A stretch of 64,000 nt of DNA from Bradyrhizobium retamae (GCF_001440415.1 NZ_LLYA01000013.1:62001-126000); one strand, 5' to 3'; shown: positions 15,642 through 24,776, counted from the first letter of the stretch. Program-made: numbers and translations. Notes: generated by a model from the sequence alone, not told the origin.

Positions 15642-16529
15642 ATGGACATGTCAGTCATCGAGGATCGCAAGACGCGCGCGAGAGCCTGGTTCGAAGCGCT
15701 GCGCAACGACATCTGCGCGGCCTTCGAAAAGCTGGAAGACGACGCGCCGCCCGCCCTCTATCCCGGCGAGGCCGGCCGCTTCGTGCGCACGCCCTGGGAC
15801 CGCACCGACCACACCGGCAAGCCCGGCGGCGGCGGGGTGATGTCGATGATGCGCGGGCGGCTGTTCGAGAAGGTCGGCGTGCACTGCTCGACCGTGCATG
15901 GCGAGTTCGCACCGGAATTCCGCGCGCAGATACCCGGCGCGGCCGACGATCCCAGGTTCTGGGCGTCGGGCATTTCGCTGATTGCGCACATGCGCAACCC
16001 GCATGTGCCGGCGGTTCACATGAACACCCGCTTCGTGGTCACCACCAAGACGTGGTTCGGCGGCGGGGCGGATCTGACGCCGGTGCTCGACCGCCGGCGC
16101 ACGCAGGATGACCCCGACACGCTCGCCTTCCATCTGGCGATGAAAGAGGCCTGCGGGAGATCGAACGGCGTCGCCGATTACGACAAGTACAAAAAATGGT
16201 GCGACGAATATTTCTATTTGCCGCACCGCAAGGAAGCGCGCGGCATCGGCGGCATCTTCTACGACTGGCACGATTCAGGTGACTGGGACGCCGACCTCGC
16301 CTTTACCCAGGAGGTCGGCCGCGCCTTCCTGAAAATCTATCCTGAACTGGTCCGCCGCAATTTCGCCCTCCCCTGGAATGCCGCCGACCGCGAGGAACAG
16401 TTGATCCGGCGCGGGCGCTACGTCGAGTTCAACCTGCTCTACGACCGCGGCACGATCTTCGGGCTAAAGACTGGCGGCAATGTGGATTCCATCCTCTCGT
16501 CGATGCCGCCGGAGGTAAAGTGGCCATGA
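15642..16529 (+). CDS. hemF: Oxygen-dependent coproporphyrinogen III oxidase
   Basis: A 295-residue HemF, which uses oxygen to decarboxylate coproporphyrinogen III to protoporphyrinogen IX in heme synthesis. Typical segments include [10 protein letters not shown] (about 65-74), [24 protein letters not shown] (residues about 126-149), a [18 protein letters not shown] stretch (about 193-210) and [16 protein letters not shown] (about 251-266). Length is normal. It begins 6 bases after queD and so is probably cotranscribed with trmL-queE-queD, although no pathway link is evident. Confidence 0.97.
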   Translation: MDMSVIEDRKTRARAWFEALRNDICAAFEKLEDDAPPALYPGEAGRFVRTPWDRTDHTGKPGGGGVMSMMRGRLFEKVGVHCSTVHGEFAPEFRAQIPGAADDPRFWASGISLIAHMRNPHVPAVHMNTRFVVTTKTWFGGGADLTPVLDRRRTQDDPDTLAFHLAMKEACGRSNGVADYDKYKKWCDEYFYLPHRKEARGIGGIFYDWHDSGDWDADLAFTQEVGRAFLKIYPELVRRNFALPWNAADREEQLIRRGRYVEFNLLYDRGTIFGLKTGGNVDSILSSMPPEVKWP

Positions 16530-16598
16530 TCGCATGATCGGGTTGTCATGACTGATCGCTATGGTGCGATTCGTGTTATGTAATCCGAGGAGTAGATC

Positions 16599-16868
16599 AT
16601 GGATTTGAAACCAGGCGACGTCGTCATTCTGAAGTCCGGCGGCCATCCTCTCAGTGTGGTGGAGGTCAAGGACGGCAACGTGGCGTGCGTGTGGATGGGC
16701 AATGAAGGCGATCTGTTCCGCGAGACGCTGCCGCTTGCCGTCCTAGAGCTCGCCGAAGCCGATACGTCGGAGGACGAAGAAGACGACGAAGAAGACGACG
16801 ACGAAGACGAGGACGAAGAGGAAGCCGTGGACGAGGAAGAGGACGACCGCGCCAACAAAGTTGCGTGA
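16599..16868 (+). CDS. DUF2158 (YodC-like) small protein with polyacidic tail
   Basis: An 89-residue cytosolic protein. Residues 1-52 resemble the DUF2158/YodC domain, a small beta-rich fold (LKPGDVVILKSGGHPLSVVE, then VACVWMG). Residues about 53-85 are almost entirely aspartate and glutamate (for example SEDEEDDEEDDDEDEDEEE), and the last residues are RANKVA. The start has a GAGGAG site 7 bases upstream. Such acidic tails often mediate charge contacts with basic proteins or nucleic-acid-binding surfaces; that is inference only. No function is known. Confidence 0.82.
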   Translation: MDLKPGDVVILKSGGHPLSVVEVKDGNVACVWMGNEGDLFRETLPLAVLELAEADTSEDEEDDEEDDDEDEDEEEAVDEEEDDRANKVA

Positions 16869-16881
16869 GGCAGTTTTTTTG

Positions 16882-16912
16882 ACGCCGCCGGGCTACCATG
16901 GTCCGGCGGCGT
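16882..16912 (+). terminator. Strong hairpin after the DUF2158 gene
   Basis: ACGCCGCCGG pairs with CCGGCGGCGT across an 11-base loop, 13 bases after the stop codon. No long T-run follows, only GGTTTCCC, so termination is probable but not certain. Confidence 0.5.
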
Positions 16913-17015
16913 GGTTTCCCGGGATTGGACCCGGTGCGGGTGATCTGATATTCGCGGAAAGTCCGCCGCTGCTTCCCGCGGCCGATGACGCTTGAAGTGA
17001 GATGGCCGCGAAACA

Positions 17016-17747
17016 ATGACCCACCTGCCCCGTGCGATGCTGATCGATATGGACGACACCATCCTGTCGGCCTATGGACGTCCGGAGATCGCCTGGCACA
17101 ATGTCACGTCCGAGTTCGCGGCCGAGTTCGGGCCCCTGACCTCGCAGCAGGTTGCCGCCGCCGTTCTGGACTCCGCGCGCAAATTCTGGGCTGTTGCCGA
17201 AGCCGAATGGCGGCTGAGGCTCGATGAAGCGCGGCGCATCACCGTCAGGAACGGATTTGCCGCGCTTGCCGAGGGCGGCCACGTCCTGCCTGAAGACCTC
17301 GCGATACGGTTGGCAGACCGCTTTACCGCCTACCGCGAAGAGGAAATGTTCGTCTTCCCCGGCGCGCATGACGCCATCGACGAATTGAAGGCACGCGGCG
17401 TGAAGCTGGCGCTGGTGACGAACGGCGCCGCCGGCGCCCAGCGCGCCAAGGTCGAACGCTTCGCGCTGTCTCACCGTTTCGACCACATCCAGATCGAGGG
17501 CGAGCACGGTTTCGGCAAACCGGACGAGCGCGCCTATCTGCACGCGATGCAGGCGCTCGGCGTCACCGCGCCCGAAACCTGGATGATCGGCGACAATCTC
17601 GAATGGGAGGTGATAGCGCCGCAACGGCTTGGCATCTATGCCATCTGGATCGACGTGCATGGCGACGGCCTGCCGCCGGATTCCGCCGTAAAGCCCGACC
17701 GCATCATCCGCTCGCTGACGGAACTGCTGCCTTCCGCCTGCGGATAG
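17016..17747 (+). CDS. HAD family hydrolase
   Basis: A 243-residue cytosolic HAD-superfamily phosphatase-like enzyme. Motif I is MLIDMDDTILSAYG (about residues 8-21), with the nucleophile aspartate in DMDDT. Motif II is LVTNGAAG (about 131-138), a lysine precedes GEHGFGKPDERAYL (motif III, about 165-178), and motif IV is MIGDNLEWEV (about 189-198). A helical cap lies between motifs I and II. Related enzymes dephosphorylate sugar phosphates, phosphoglycolate or nucleotides; the substrate is not clear. It starts about 100 bases after the hairpin that ends the previous gene. Confidence 0.93.
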   Translation: MTHLPRAMLIDMDDTILSAYGRPEIAWHNVTSEFAAEFGPLTSQQVAAAVLDSARKFWAVAEAEWRLRLDEARRITVRNGFAALAEGGHVLPEDLAIRLADRFTAYREEEMFVFPGAHDAIDELKARGVKLALVTNGAAGAQRAKVERFALSHRFDHIQIEGEHGFGKPDERAYLHAMQALGVTAPETWMIGDNLEWEVIAPQRLGIYAIWIDVHGDGLPPDSAVKPDRIIRSLTELLPSACG

Positions 17748-17878
17748 CGCGTCCGCAGCGCCTTCGCCAAAGGAAGGCTATCCAGCCCGCGCATTTCCCG
17801 CGCACTGTGAACCATTTCATAGCGCAGCGGCCGGCAATCCCGGACTGTATCATCGTTGGTCCAGGCTGGGAGTTTTCG

Positions 17879-19006
17879 ATGCCTGCAGATCGAGTGGTCA
17901 AGGCTGCACGTGATCAAGAGGAGATCGCACAGTGCCTCGGCTGGGGCGCTCGCATCAGGCGCGCTCTCCGCAAAGCGAACAGCGCCGTGTCCTACGTCAT
18001 AGGTCTCCCGATTCTCACGATGCTTGGCGGCCTGCTGGTTGGCTACTATCAGTATCTTAATGCCTACCAGGAGAAGATCAGCGCCCGCGCAGAAAACGAC
18101 GTGAAAGCGGCGACGGCGGCATTCACCGAGATTTCAAAGAAATTTTCCCAAGTACAGATGCTTCAGCAGGCACTGTTCATCAACATTTCGAACGCGCTCG
18201 ATGAAAATGTCAGCCCAGATGAACAAGTTATGGCTGCCAAGCACGCAAAATCAATTTCGACAACCTATGAAAAGGCCTGGGTCACGCTGCTTGAGAACGG
18301 CGACGTGATGGCGCGCAGTGCCGAAATCGATATCGACTGGGCAACCGATTTCAAGCGTGATCAGATTACTTCACACTATCCCAACAGCGATCCCCTATCT
18401 CGAACGCTACTTGCGGCCTACGATTTCGATTGCAACGACAATTTGCCGAAGGTCGCACCGGTTATTCGTGAACAGCCGCCGGACGCTTGCGAAGTTGACG
18501 GAAGTCGGCATTTCGGCATCCACGATTTTTCCATCAATGTTTGCCCAAAGCGCCGAATTAGCACTGGTTCAGGATCCTCAGTCAGGGTCCACTGGTACAG
18601 CGCGAAGCACCAAGTCGTCACGATGCACTATTGTCTACAGGTCCTGCATCAACGATTGGCGAAGGTGCGCTCCTGGGCTTTGCATGGCGAGCCTAGCCCG
18701 GCGGCCGCTGTAGCATTTCGAGCCGAGCGCGATCAGCTTCGGAAAGAGATCGACGTTCAGGCTGCGCGGCTCGAGGCCTTCATGGGCCTGGCGTTGTTCC
18801 ACATCGAGGCCGTCCGGGTAAAGTACCGGCCTGTAAGCTTCGCCTGCCATCTTCCGTTTGCAACTCCCATTATCAGCCGATGGAACGACTCGTGCACGCC
18901 GGTTCAAACAACACCGTATGAAGGCTTGAGAACGCCGGACAGCACGCCGTCAAAAACGCCGTCGAATGCAGCTTCCAAACAGGTCAGTGCCGCAGTGCCG
19001 CGGTGA
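17879..19006 (+). CDS. Hypothetical membrane-anchored protein
   Basis: Not recognised. From the ATG at 17879 the frame encodes 375 residues: a basic N-terminal stretch, one transmembrane segment (about residues 40-62, VSYVIGLPILTMLGGLLVGY), then a helical region with QEKISARAENDVKAATAAF that may be coiled coil. The rest is soluble, with several cysteines and a low-complexity Thr/Ser/Pro end. A longer frame opens at 17603 but would overlap the HAD gene. Codon choice is less GC-biased than in the neighbours, suggesting recent acquisition or weak selection. Its 3' end overlaps the convergent TauE gene by 23 bases. It may not be functional. Confidence 0.55.
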   Translation: MPADRVVKAARDQEEIAQCLGWGARIRRALRKANSAVSYVIGLPILTMLGGLLVGYYQYLNAYQEKISARAENDVKAATAAFTEISKKFSQVQMLQQALFINISNALDENVSPDEQVMAAKHAKSISTTYEKAWVTLLENGDVMARSAEIDIDWATDFKRDQITSHYPNSDPLSRTLLAAYDFDCNDNLPKVAPVIREQPPDACEVDGSRHFGIHDFSINVCPKRRISTGSGSSVRVHWYSAKHQVVTMHYCLQVLHQRLAKVRSWALHGEPSPAAAVAFRAERDQLRKEIDVQAARLEAFMGLALFHIEAVRVKYRPVSFACHLPFATPIISRWNDSCTPVQTTPYEGLRTPDSTPSKTPSNAASKQVSAAVPR

Positions 19007-19745
19007 TCATGACGAGGCCGCCGACAATCACCGCGGCGTCGAGGATCGCAGTATGGATCTGCACCGGCATGCGCTCAACGAAGGCCTTGGCGAGGAACGC
19101 GCCGGGAATTGCGATGGCGCCGATCAGGAGCGCGAAGGCAAGCACCTGTGCAGTGACGACGCCGGCAAGGCCGAACACCGAAATCTTGATGAGACCGGTC
19201 ACGACCGAGATCAGCGCGTCGGTAGCGATCACGGCAGCTCCCTCGAGGCCGGACGCCATCAGCAACGACAACAGGATCACGCCCGAACCCGATGTGCCGC
19301 CGACCACCACGCCATGACCCACCGCGCTCACGCCAAGGCCGGCATCGCTGATCTTGATATCGCGGCGCTTGGCCAGCCGGAGTAGCGGCACGCTTAGGAT
19401 CAGCATGCCGCCGATCACGAACGCCGCGCCGGCGCTGGTCAGCCGCGTGTAGCCATAGGCGCCGAGCGCCGCCGTCAGCATGGCGGCGCCGATCACGATC
19501 AGCGCGCGACGCCAGTCGGCGTGGCGAAAATACGCAACGAAGCGGCTGATATTGGTGAAGATTGCTGAGATCGCGATGATCGGCACCACGGGCTCGGCGC
19601 CGACCAGCGGCACCAGCACCAGCGGCATCAAGGCGCCGGTACCATAGCCGGCAAGCCCGCCGACCACGGAGGCCAATAGCGCCATGGCTCCAACCAGCAC
19701 GAGTTGACCGAGCGAAATATCGGCAAACCCGGCTAGAATATTCAC
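18984..19745 (-). CDS. Sulfite exporter TauE/SafE family membrane protein
   Basis: A 253-residue polytopic inner-membrane protein with seven to eight hydrophobic segments and the glycine-rich N-terminal repeat of the TauE/SafE family (VGGLAGYGTGALMPLVLVPL, about residues 24-43). A matching second half has GHGVVVGGTSGSGVILLSLLM (about 148-168). Members export organosulfur or sulfur oxyanions, but many are uncharacterised. The start is GTG, overlapping the stop of the CCA-adding enzyme gene by 4 bases (GTGA); it is the last gene of a five-gene minus-strand operon. Confidence 0.9.
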   Translation of the reverse strand: MNILAGFADISLGQLVLVGAMALLASVVGGLAGYGTGALMPLVLVPLVGAEPVVPIIAISAIFTNISRFVAYFRHADWRRALIVIGAAMLTAALGAYGYTRLTSAGAAFVIGGMLILSVPLLRLAKRRDIKISDAGLGVSAVGHGVVVGGTSGSGVILLSLLMASGLEGAAVIATDALISVVTGLIKISVFGLAGVVTAQVLAFALLIGAIAIPGAFLAKAFVERMPVQIHTAILDAAVIVGGLVMITAALRH

Positions 19746-21001
19746 AGCCGGTGGTCGCGGGTGAAGCGGGCGGCAGCCTGGTCGGCGATCGCGGCAAGGG
19801 CGGATGGTTCAAGCGGAAAATCCGCGGCCAACCAGGCGTCTTCCGCAAGCGCCAGCACGTGACCGAGACCAGGACCTTCGGCAATGCCGCGGGAGATGAA
19901 ATCGGCTGCCTTCAGCGGAAATTTCGGCGCGCTCCAGCGCTGCGGCAACGTTGCGAGCTCATGCCAGCGCGCGGCGCCATTGTCGAGGCCGCCTGCCCGC
20001 GCCCACGCCAGCATCAGCCGGTCTCGATACGGATCCTCGCCGAGCCGATAGAGAAGCTGTCGCGCCCGCGCGTCGTCCTTGCTCGCGAGCCGCCACCAGC
20101 GATGGCCCATCGAATCCAGCGCTTTGGCTTCCGCGTTGGAAACCCGAAGCCGTGCTGAGACGCGCCTGGCGTCCTCGGTGACGGCGACCGTAAGCGCGGC
20201 GAGCCGGCGCACGGCGCTCGGCGGCAGCGCCAGCGCCCGTTCGGCCGCGATCATCGCCGCGAATGTTCCGGTGTAGGCGACGCCGCCGAAGATCAGCAGC
20301 AGCAGGCCAGCATCCGCCATCGCCTGCACCGCGACCGCGGCGCCTTCCGCGATCAACAGCTTCAACATCTCCATGCGCACGCGCTCGGCGGAAAGGCTCG
20401 AAAGCCCGGCACGCCCGTCGATGCAGGCGAGATATCCGGCACGGTCGGGCTCGCCGGCCCCGTAGGCGGCATGCATGCGAAAGAAGCGCAGGATGCGCAA
20501 ATAATCCTCAGCGATGCGCTGGCCGGCGTCGCCGATGAAACGCACGCGTTTGGCCTGGATATCGGCAAGCCCGCCGACATGGTCATGCACGACGCCCTCG
20601 GCATCGACCGAGAGCCCGTTGATGGTGAAATCGCGCCGTTCCGCATCGCGAACCCAGTCCCGCCCGAACGCAACCCTGGCCTTGCGGCCAAAGGTCTCGG
20701 TGTCCTCACGCAAGGTCGTGACCTCGAATGGGTGGGATTCGACGACCAGCGTGACCGTGCCGTGGTCGATTCCGGTCGGCACGCATTTGATGCCGGCCGC
20801 CTTGGCCCGGCGGACGACCTCGTCGGGCAACGCCGTCGTCGCGATATCGATGTCCCCGAGAGGAATTTGCAGAAGCGCATTGCGCACGGCGCCGCCGATC
20901 ACGCGGGCTTCCTCGCCATCGCCATTGAGCAACGCGAGCACGCGCGCGGCCGGACCGGATCTGAGCCAGGGCGCGTCCGACAGCACGCGTGCCTCGCTCA
21001 T
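19742..21001 (-). CDS. cca: CCA tRNA nucleotidyltransferase / poly(A) polymerase family protein
   Basis: A 419-residue class II nucleotidyltransferase that adds or repairs the 3' CCA of tRNAs. The active-site region reads VIGGAVRNALLQIPLGDIDIAT (about residues 32-53, given here as the GG and DxD motifs). ERRDFTINGLSVD (about 135-147) and the template-forming EDYLRILRFFRMHA (about 183-196) follow; the C-terminal half is the helical domain. The start at 21001 is set by an ATGA overlap with the upstream DUF6111 gene. A longer open frame upstream is not used. Confidence 0.94.
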   Translation of the reverse strand: MSEARVLSDAPWLRSGPAARVLALLNGDGEEARVIGGAVRNALLQIPLGDIDIATTALPDEVVRRAKAAGIKCVPTGIDHGTVTLVVESHPFEVTTLREDTETFGRKARVAFGRDWVRDAERRDFTINGLSVDAEGVVHDHVGGLADIQAKRVRFIGDAGQRIAEDYLRILRFFRMHAAYGAGEPDRAGYLACIDGRAGLSSLSAERVRMEMLKLLIAEGAAVAVQAMADAGLLLLIFGGVAYTGTFAAMIAAERALALPPSAVRRLAALTVAVTEDARRVSARLRVSNAEAKALDSMGHRWWRLASKDDARARQLLYRLGEDPYRDRLMLAWARAGGLDNGAARWHELATLPQRWSAPKFPLKAADFISRGIAEGPGLGHVLALAEDAWLAADFPLEPSALAAIADQAAARFTRDHRL

Positions 21002-21261
21002 TTCTCCCCCCCGTGAACCAGCTTGCCGTCTTCCATATGCGCCGGAACATAGGTCGAATTCGGCGGCGCGCCGGAGAACTGCGCCAGCAGCACGAAGCTG
21101 ATCGCGACCAGCAGCAGCGATCCCAGCGCCAGTTTGGCGACAAGATGTGCCGGCCAGGAGGAGGACACGAAGACGCCGGAACGGGTGGCAATCAGAAACA
21201 ACGCGTAGGCCACGAACGGGATCAGGAAGATTGCGATTTCGGTCAGAATCGGACGGATCAT
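20998..21261 (-). CDS. DUF6111 family small membrane protein
   Basis: An 87-residue protein with two transmembrane segments (about residues 5-24 and 42-62) and a short hydrophilic tail ending HMEDGKLVHGGEK. It resembles the small DUF6111 proteins of alphaproteobacteria, found beside the CCA-adding enzyme and a NUDIX hydrolase. Start and stop overlap both neighbours by 4 bases, so translation is probably coupled. The function is unknown. Confidence 0.8.
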   Translation of the reverse strand: MIRPILTEIAIFLIPFVAYALFLIATRSGVFVSSSWPAHLVAKLALGSLLLVAISFVLLAQFSGAPPNSTYVPAHMEDGKLVHGGEK

Positions 21262-21932
21262 GCGAGATAAATCCGCTCATATAGCACGCGCAGGATTCCC
21301 GCGGTCGCACCCCATATGTAACGCTCGGCGAACGGCATGGCGTAATAGGAGCGCTCCATGCCGCGGAATTCCTTGGAATGGATCTGATGGTTCTCGGGAT
21401 TCATCAGGAACGCCAGCGGCACCTCGAAGGCGTCGACCACCTCGCCTTCGTTGATCGTCAGCTCAAAGCCGGGCTTCACACGCGCCACCGTCGGCAGGAT
21501 GCGAAACCCGAAGGCGGTTCCATAAAGATCGAGATAGCCGATCGGCTCGATGAACTCGCGCTTGAGGCCGACTTCCTCCTCTGCCTCGCGCAAGGCGGCA
21601 TCGAGCGGGGAAGCGTCGATTGCGTCGATCTTGCCGCCTGGAAACGAAATCTGGCCGGCGTGGCTGGAAAGATGCGGCGAGCGCTGCGTCAGCAACACTG
21701 TCGGCTCGCGGTGATCGACCACCGGGATCAGCACCGCCGCCGGGCGCACCGGCTGCTCGCGCGCCACGATCTCGAGCATGCGATCATTGCCCGCATCGCC
21801 CGTCTTCGGAATGATATTGGGATCGACCAGGCCGCGCGGCACGTCGAAATTCAGCCGGGTCTTGCTTCGCGCGAAGAATTCCGTCGAGCTGATCGGAGCC
21901 GCCTCCATCTTCGTCAGCATCGGCTCGTTCAA
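21258..21932 (-). CDS. NUDIX hydrolase, CoA pyrophosphatase type
   Basis: A 224-residue NUDIX enzyme of the NudL/CoA pyrophosphatase group, expected to split CoA or its derivatives into phosphopantetheine and adenosine 3',5'-bisphosphate. The CoA-type motif LLTQRSPHLSSHAGQISFPG leads into the Nudix box, which begins GGKIDAIDASPLDAALREAE and ends EEVGL (about residues 98-122). It may start at TTG 21932 (TTGA overlap with the upstream stop) or at the in-frame ATG at 21920. It is second gene of the five-gene minus-strand operon. Confidence 0.92.
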   Translation of the reverse strand: MNEPMLTKMEAAPISSTEFFARSKTRLNFDVPRGLVDPNIIPKTGDAGNDRMLEIVAREQPVRPAAVLIPVVDHREPTVLLTQRSPHLSSHAGQISFPGGKIDAIDASPLDAALREAEEEVGLKREFIEPIGYLDLYGTAFGFRILPTVARVKPGFELTINEGEVVDAFEVPLAFLMNPENHQIHSKEFRGMERSYYAMPFAERYIWGATAGILRVLYERIYLA

Positions 21933-22570
21933 ACCGCATCCCTCACCTGCTTCGCGTCCGCCATGGCAAAGAACTCGCCGCCGGACTCTATGCCGAACAT
22001 CGGCTGACCATCGACCATCCGCTCCTCCCCCATGTCAACCAGATCGTAATAGAGCGCGCGCGTCACCTTCGCCCACAGATCGGCGCGGACGTGCAAATAG
22101 GGCGTCAGCCCGCCGTCGGCGGCCATCTCGAAGCGCAGGCGATGGGTGGAATCGCATGGCACCCAGTCGTCAACGTTGGTGCGGAAGAGCAATAGCCGAC
22201 CGCGATCGCCGGCCTCGTTTTGCATCTCCACTGCCAGGAACGGCGCATCATCGACGCGGATGCCGACCTTCTCGACCGGGGTAACGAGAAAGTGCTTGCC
22301 GTCCTCGCGCTTGAGAATGGTCGAAAACAGCCGTACCAGCGCCGGCCGCCCGATTGGCGTCCCCATGTAGAACCACGTCCCATCGCCGGCGATTCGCATG
22401 TCGAGATCGCCGCAGAACGGTGGATTCCACAGATGAACCGGAGGCAGTCCCTTCCCGGCCGGGGCGCGATTGACGGCTTCGGTGGCAGCAACCGTCAGAC
22501 CTTCAAGACCTTTGCTGTCGTGGCCCTTGCCTTCCTGACGCTGGCCGCTGGTTTGCCCTTGCTTCGCCAT
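21929..22570 (-). CDS. DUF1285 domain-containing protein
   Basis: A 213-residue cytosolic protein with a Gln/Lys-rich N-terminal 30 residues, then a DUF1285 domain: GLPPVHLWNPPFCGDLDMRI (about 39-58), DGTWFYMGTPIGRPALVRLF (about 60-79) and a C-terminal segment with PYLHVRADLWAKVTRALYYD. The ATG at 22570 is preferred to a start 45 bases upstream because the added residues are unlike the family. It heads the five-gene leftward operon and is divergent from the MoxR operon. Function is unknown. Confidence 0.88.
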   Translation of the reverse strand: MAKQGQTSGQRQEGKGHDSKGLEGLTVAATEAVNRAPAGKGLPPVHLWNPPFCGDLDMRIAGDGTWFYMGTPIGRPALVRLFSTILKREDGKHFLVTPVEKVGIRVDDAPFLAVEMQNEAGDRGRLLLFRTNVDDWVPCDSTHRLRFEMAADGGLTPYLHVRADLWAKVTRALYYDLVDMGEERMVDGQPMFGIESGGEFFAMADAKQVRDAV

Positions 22571-22612
22571 TGTTTGCCCTGAGTCTCGGCGCCTCGATTG
22601 GCACGATTGGTG

Positions 22613-22632
22613 CACATATACCGAGATATGTG
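22613..22632. promoter_or_regulatory. Inverted repeat in the DUF1285/MoxR divergent promoter region
   Basis: CACATAT and ATATGTG form an inverted repeat separated by six bases, located just upstream of the DUF1285 gene and 200 bases before moxR. It could be an operator shared by the two divergent operons. A second weaker dyad, CATGACG/CGTCATG, lies at 22775-22801. Confidence 0.35.
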
Positions 22633-22830
22633 TTCCCGACGATTTGTGTCCGGACTATTGCGGATCAAGTCGCCATATCGTGATGCCGTTCATACCCCGA
22701 AATACCGATAATGTGGGGATAGTTTAATTCAACGAATGCATGGCCTTTGCACAGGTCTAGCATGAGGTTCGTGGCATGACGACGCAACCAACGGCGTCAT
22801 GAAGCGGTTAGGTTGTTGAAGGAGAAAGAC

Positions 22831-23832
22831 ATGGCGAGCGCAGACGGTGTTGAGAAACTCGAGGACGCGATCGTCCGGTCGGCCGAGCAGGTCGCCGGCC
22901 AGATCCGCGCCGCGAAGGAAGCGATCTCCACCGTCATTTTCGGCCAGGTGCGGGTGATCGAAAACACCCTGGTGACGATCCTGTCCGGCGGCCACGCGCT
23001 CTTGATCGGCGTTCCCGGCCTCGCCAAGACCAAGCTTGTCGAAACCTTGGGCATCACGCTCGGGCTAGATGCCAAGCGCATCCAGTTTACCCCTGACCTG
23101 ATGCCCTCGGACATTCTGGGCGCCGAGGTGCTGGACGAGAGCAATTCCGGCAAGCGGTCGTTCCGTTTCATCTCCGGACCGGTGTTTGCGCAGCTCCTGA
23201 TGGCCGACGAAATCAACCGCGCCAGCCCGCGGACGCAATCGGCGCTGCTGCAAGCCATGCAGGAACAGCACATCACGGTTGCAGGCGCGCGGCATGATCT
23301 CCCCAAGCCGTTCCACGTGCTCGCCACCCAAAACCCGCTGGAGCAGGAAGGCACCTACCCGCTGCCCGAGGCGCAGCTCGACCGCTTCCTGATGGAAATC
23401 GACGTCGATTATCCCGATCGCGACGCCGAACGCCGTATCCTGTTCGAGACCACGGGCGCGGAAGAGACGCTTGCCAAGGCCTCGATGGACGCGGAAACCC
23501 TGATCGCGGCGCAGCGGCTGGTACGGCGCCTGCCGGTCGGCGACAGCGTCGTTGAGGCGATCCTGTCGCTGGTGCGCGCCGCACGCCCCAACACCGAAGA
23601 CGGCGGCGACAAGCTGATCGCCTGGGGGCCGGGCCCGCGCGCCAGCCAGTCGCTGATGCTGGCGGTCCGTGCCCGCGCCTTGCTCGACGGCCGCCTTGCG
23701 CCCTCGATCGATGACGTGCTCGATCTCGCCGAACCCATTCTCAAGCACCGCATGGCGCTGACCTTCTCGGCGCGCGCGGAAGGCCGCACCATTCCCGACG
23801 TAATCAGACAATTGAAGACGCGGATTGGTTGA
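22831..23832 (+). CDS. MoxR family AAA+ ATPase
   Basis: A 333-residue MoxR-type AAA+ ATPase, a chaperone-like motor that activates client proteins carrying von Willebrand A domains. Walker A reads GVPGLAKTKL (about residues 59-68), Walker B LLMADEINRA (about 121-130), sensor 1 LATQNPLEQEGTYPLPEAQL (about 162-181), and the C-terminal lid follows. The ATG at 22831 has AAGGAG 7 bases upstream. It heads a four-gene operon with a DUF58 protein and two membrane proteins with vWA-like parts; the stop overlaps the next start. Confidence 0.95.
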   Translation: MASADGVEKLEDAIVRSAEQVAGQIRAAKEAISTVIFGQVRVIENTLVTILSGGHALLIGVPGLAKTKLVETLGITLGLDAKRIQFTPDLMPSDILGAEVLDESNSGKRSFRFISGPVFAQLLMADEINRASPRTQSALLQAMQEQHITVAGARHDLPKPFHVLATQNPLEQEGTYPLPEAQLDRFLMEIDVDYPDRDAERRILFETTGAEETLAKASMDAETLIAAQRLVRRLPVGDSVVEAILSLVRAARPNTEDGGDKLIAWGPGPRASQSLMLAVRARALLDGRLAPSIDDVLDLAEPILKHRMALTFSARAEGRTIPDVIRQLKTRIG

Positions 23833-24776
23833 TGGCCGCAGAGACCAGCCACGAGAACAGGGAGATTGTTGCGATCCGACGTGCCGATGGCGAAAGCCGA
23901 ACGCTCGCCGCATCGCTCCCCCGTCTCGTGCTCGACGCCCGCCGCATCGCTGCCAACGTCATCCATGGCCTACACGGCAGGCGCCGCGCCGGCGCCGGCG
24001 AGAGCTTTTGGCAATATCGCCGCTTCGTCTCTGGCGAGCCGTCGCAGAACGTCGACTGGCGGCGTTCGGCGCGCGACGATCATCTCTATGTTCGCGAGCA
24101 AGAATGGGAGGCCGCGCATACGATCTGGCTGTGGCCCGACCGTTCGCCGTCGATGGCATTTGCTTCCAAGGGTGCCCGCGACTCCAAGCTGGAGCGTGGC
24201 CTGATCGTGACCTTTGCGCTCGCCGAACTCCTGGTTTCGGGCGGAGAGCGCGTCGGCATTCCCGGCCTGATGACCCCGACCGCAAGCCGCAACGTGATCG
24301 ACAAGATGGCGCAGGCGATGCTGCATGACGATGCGGTGCGCGCCAGCCTGCCGCCCTCCTTCGTGCCGTCGGCGCTGGCCGAAATTGTCGTGCTGTCCGA
24401 CTTCTGGTCGCCGATGAACGAAATCAGGACGATGCTCGCAGGGCTTTCGGCCTCCGGCGCCCATGGCACGCTGATTCAGGTCGTCGATCCTGCCGAGGAG
24501 ACCTTTCCTTATGCCGGCCGGGTCGAGTTCGTCGAGCCGGAAGGTTTTGGCGTCATCACCGCCGGCCGCGCCGAGAGCTGGGCCAGCGACTATGTCGCGC
24601 GTGTCGCGCTGCATCGCGATGAGATCCGCAGCGAAACCGACAAGCTCGACTGGCTGTTCTCGACCCACACCACCAGCCGGTCCGCCGCCGAACTGCTGCT
24701 GTTCCTGCATTCCGGCATGATGGCGGCCAAGGGAAGCCTCCGCGGCTCAACGGTCAAGGCGGGGCGCAGCGCATGA
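23832..24776 (+). CDS. DUF58 domain-containing protein
   Basis: A 314-residue cytosolic protein with the DUF58 hallmark EFWQYRRFV-like element, here ESFWQYRRFVSGEPSQNVDW (about residues 57-76), followed by SARDDHLYVREQEWE. The rest resembles a degenerate vWA fold (LWPDRSPSMAF, about 98-108, keeps a DxSxS-like string). DUF58 genes almost always follow moxR and the product is thought to be a MoxR partner. ATG 23832 overlaps the moxR stop by one base (TGATG), showing translational coupling. Confidence 0.92.
   Translation: MAAETSHENREIVAIRRADGESRTLAASLPRLVLDARRIAANVIHGLHGRRRAGAGESFWQYRRFVSGEPSQNVDWRRSARDDHLYVREQEWEAAHTIWLWPDRSPSMAFASKGARDSKLERGLIVTFALAELLVSGGERVGIPGLMTPTASRNVIDKMAQAMLHDDAVRASLPPSFVPSALAEIVVLSDFWSPMNEIRTMLAGLSASGAHGTLIQVVDPAEETFPYAGRVEFVEPEGFGVITAGRAESWASDYVARVALHRDEIRSETDKLDWLFSTHTTSRSAAELLLFLHSGMMAAKGSLRGSTVKAGRSA

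Noticed and set aside
24143..24776. Search for an intact vWA MIDAS in the DUF58 protein as a separate gene
   Set aside because: The DxSxS-like string is part of the DUF58 protein; no extra gene is needed.
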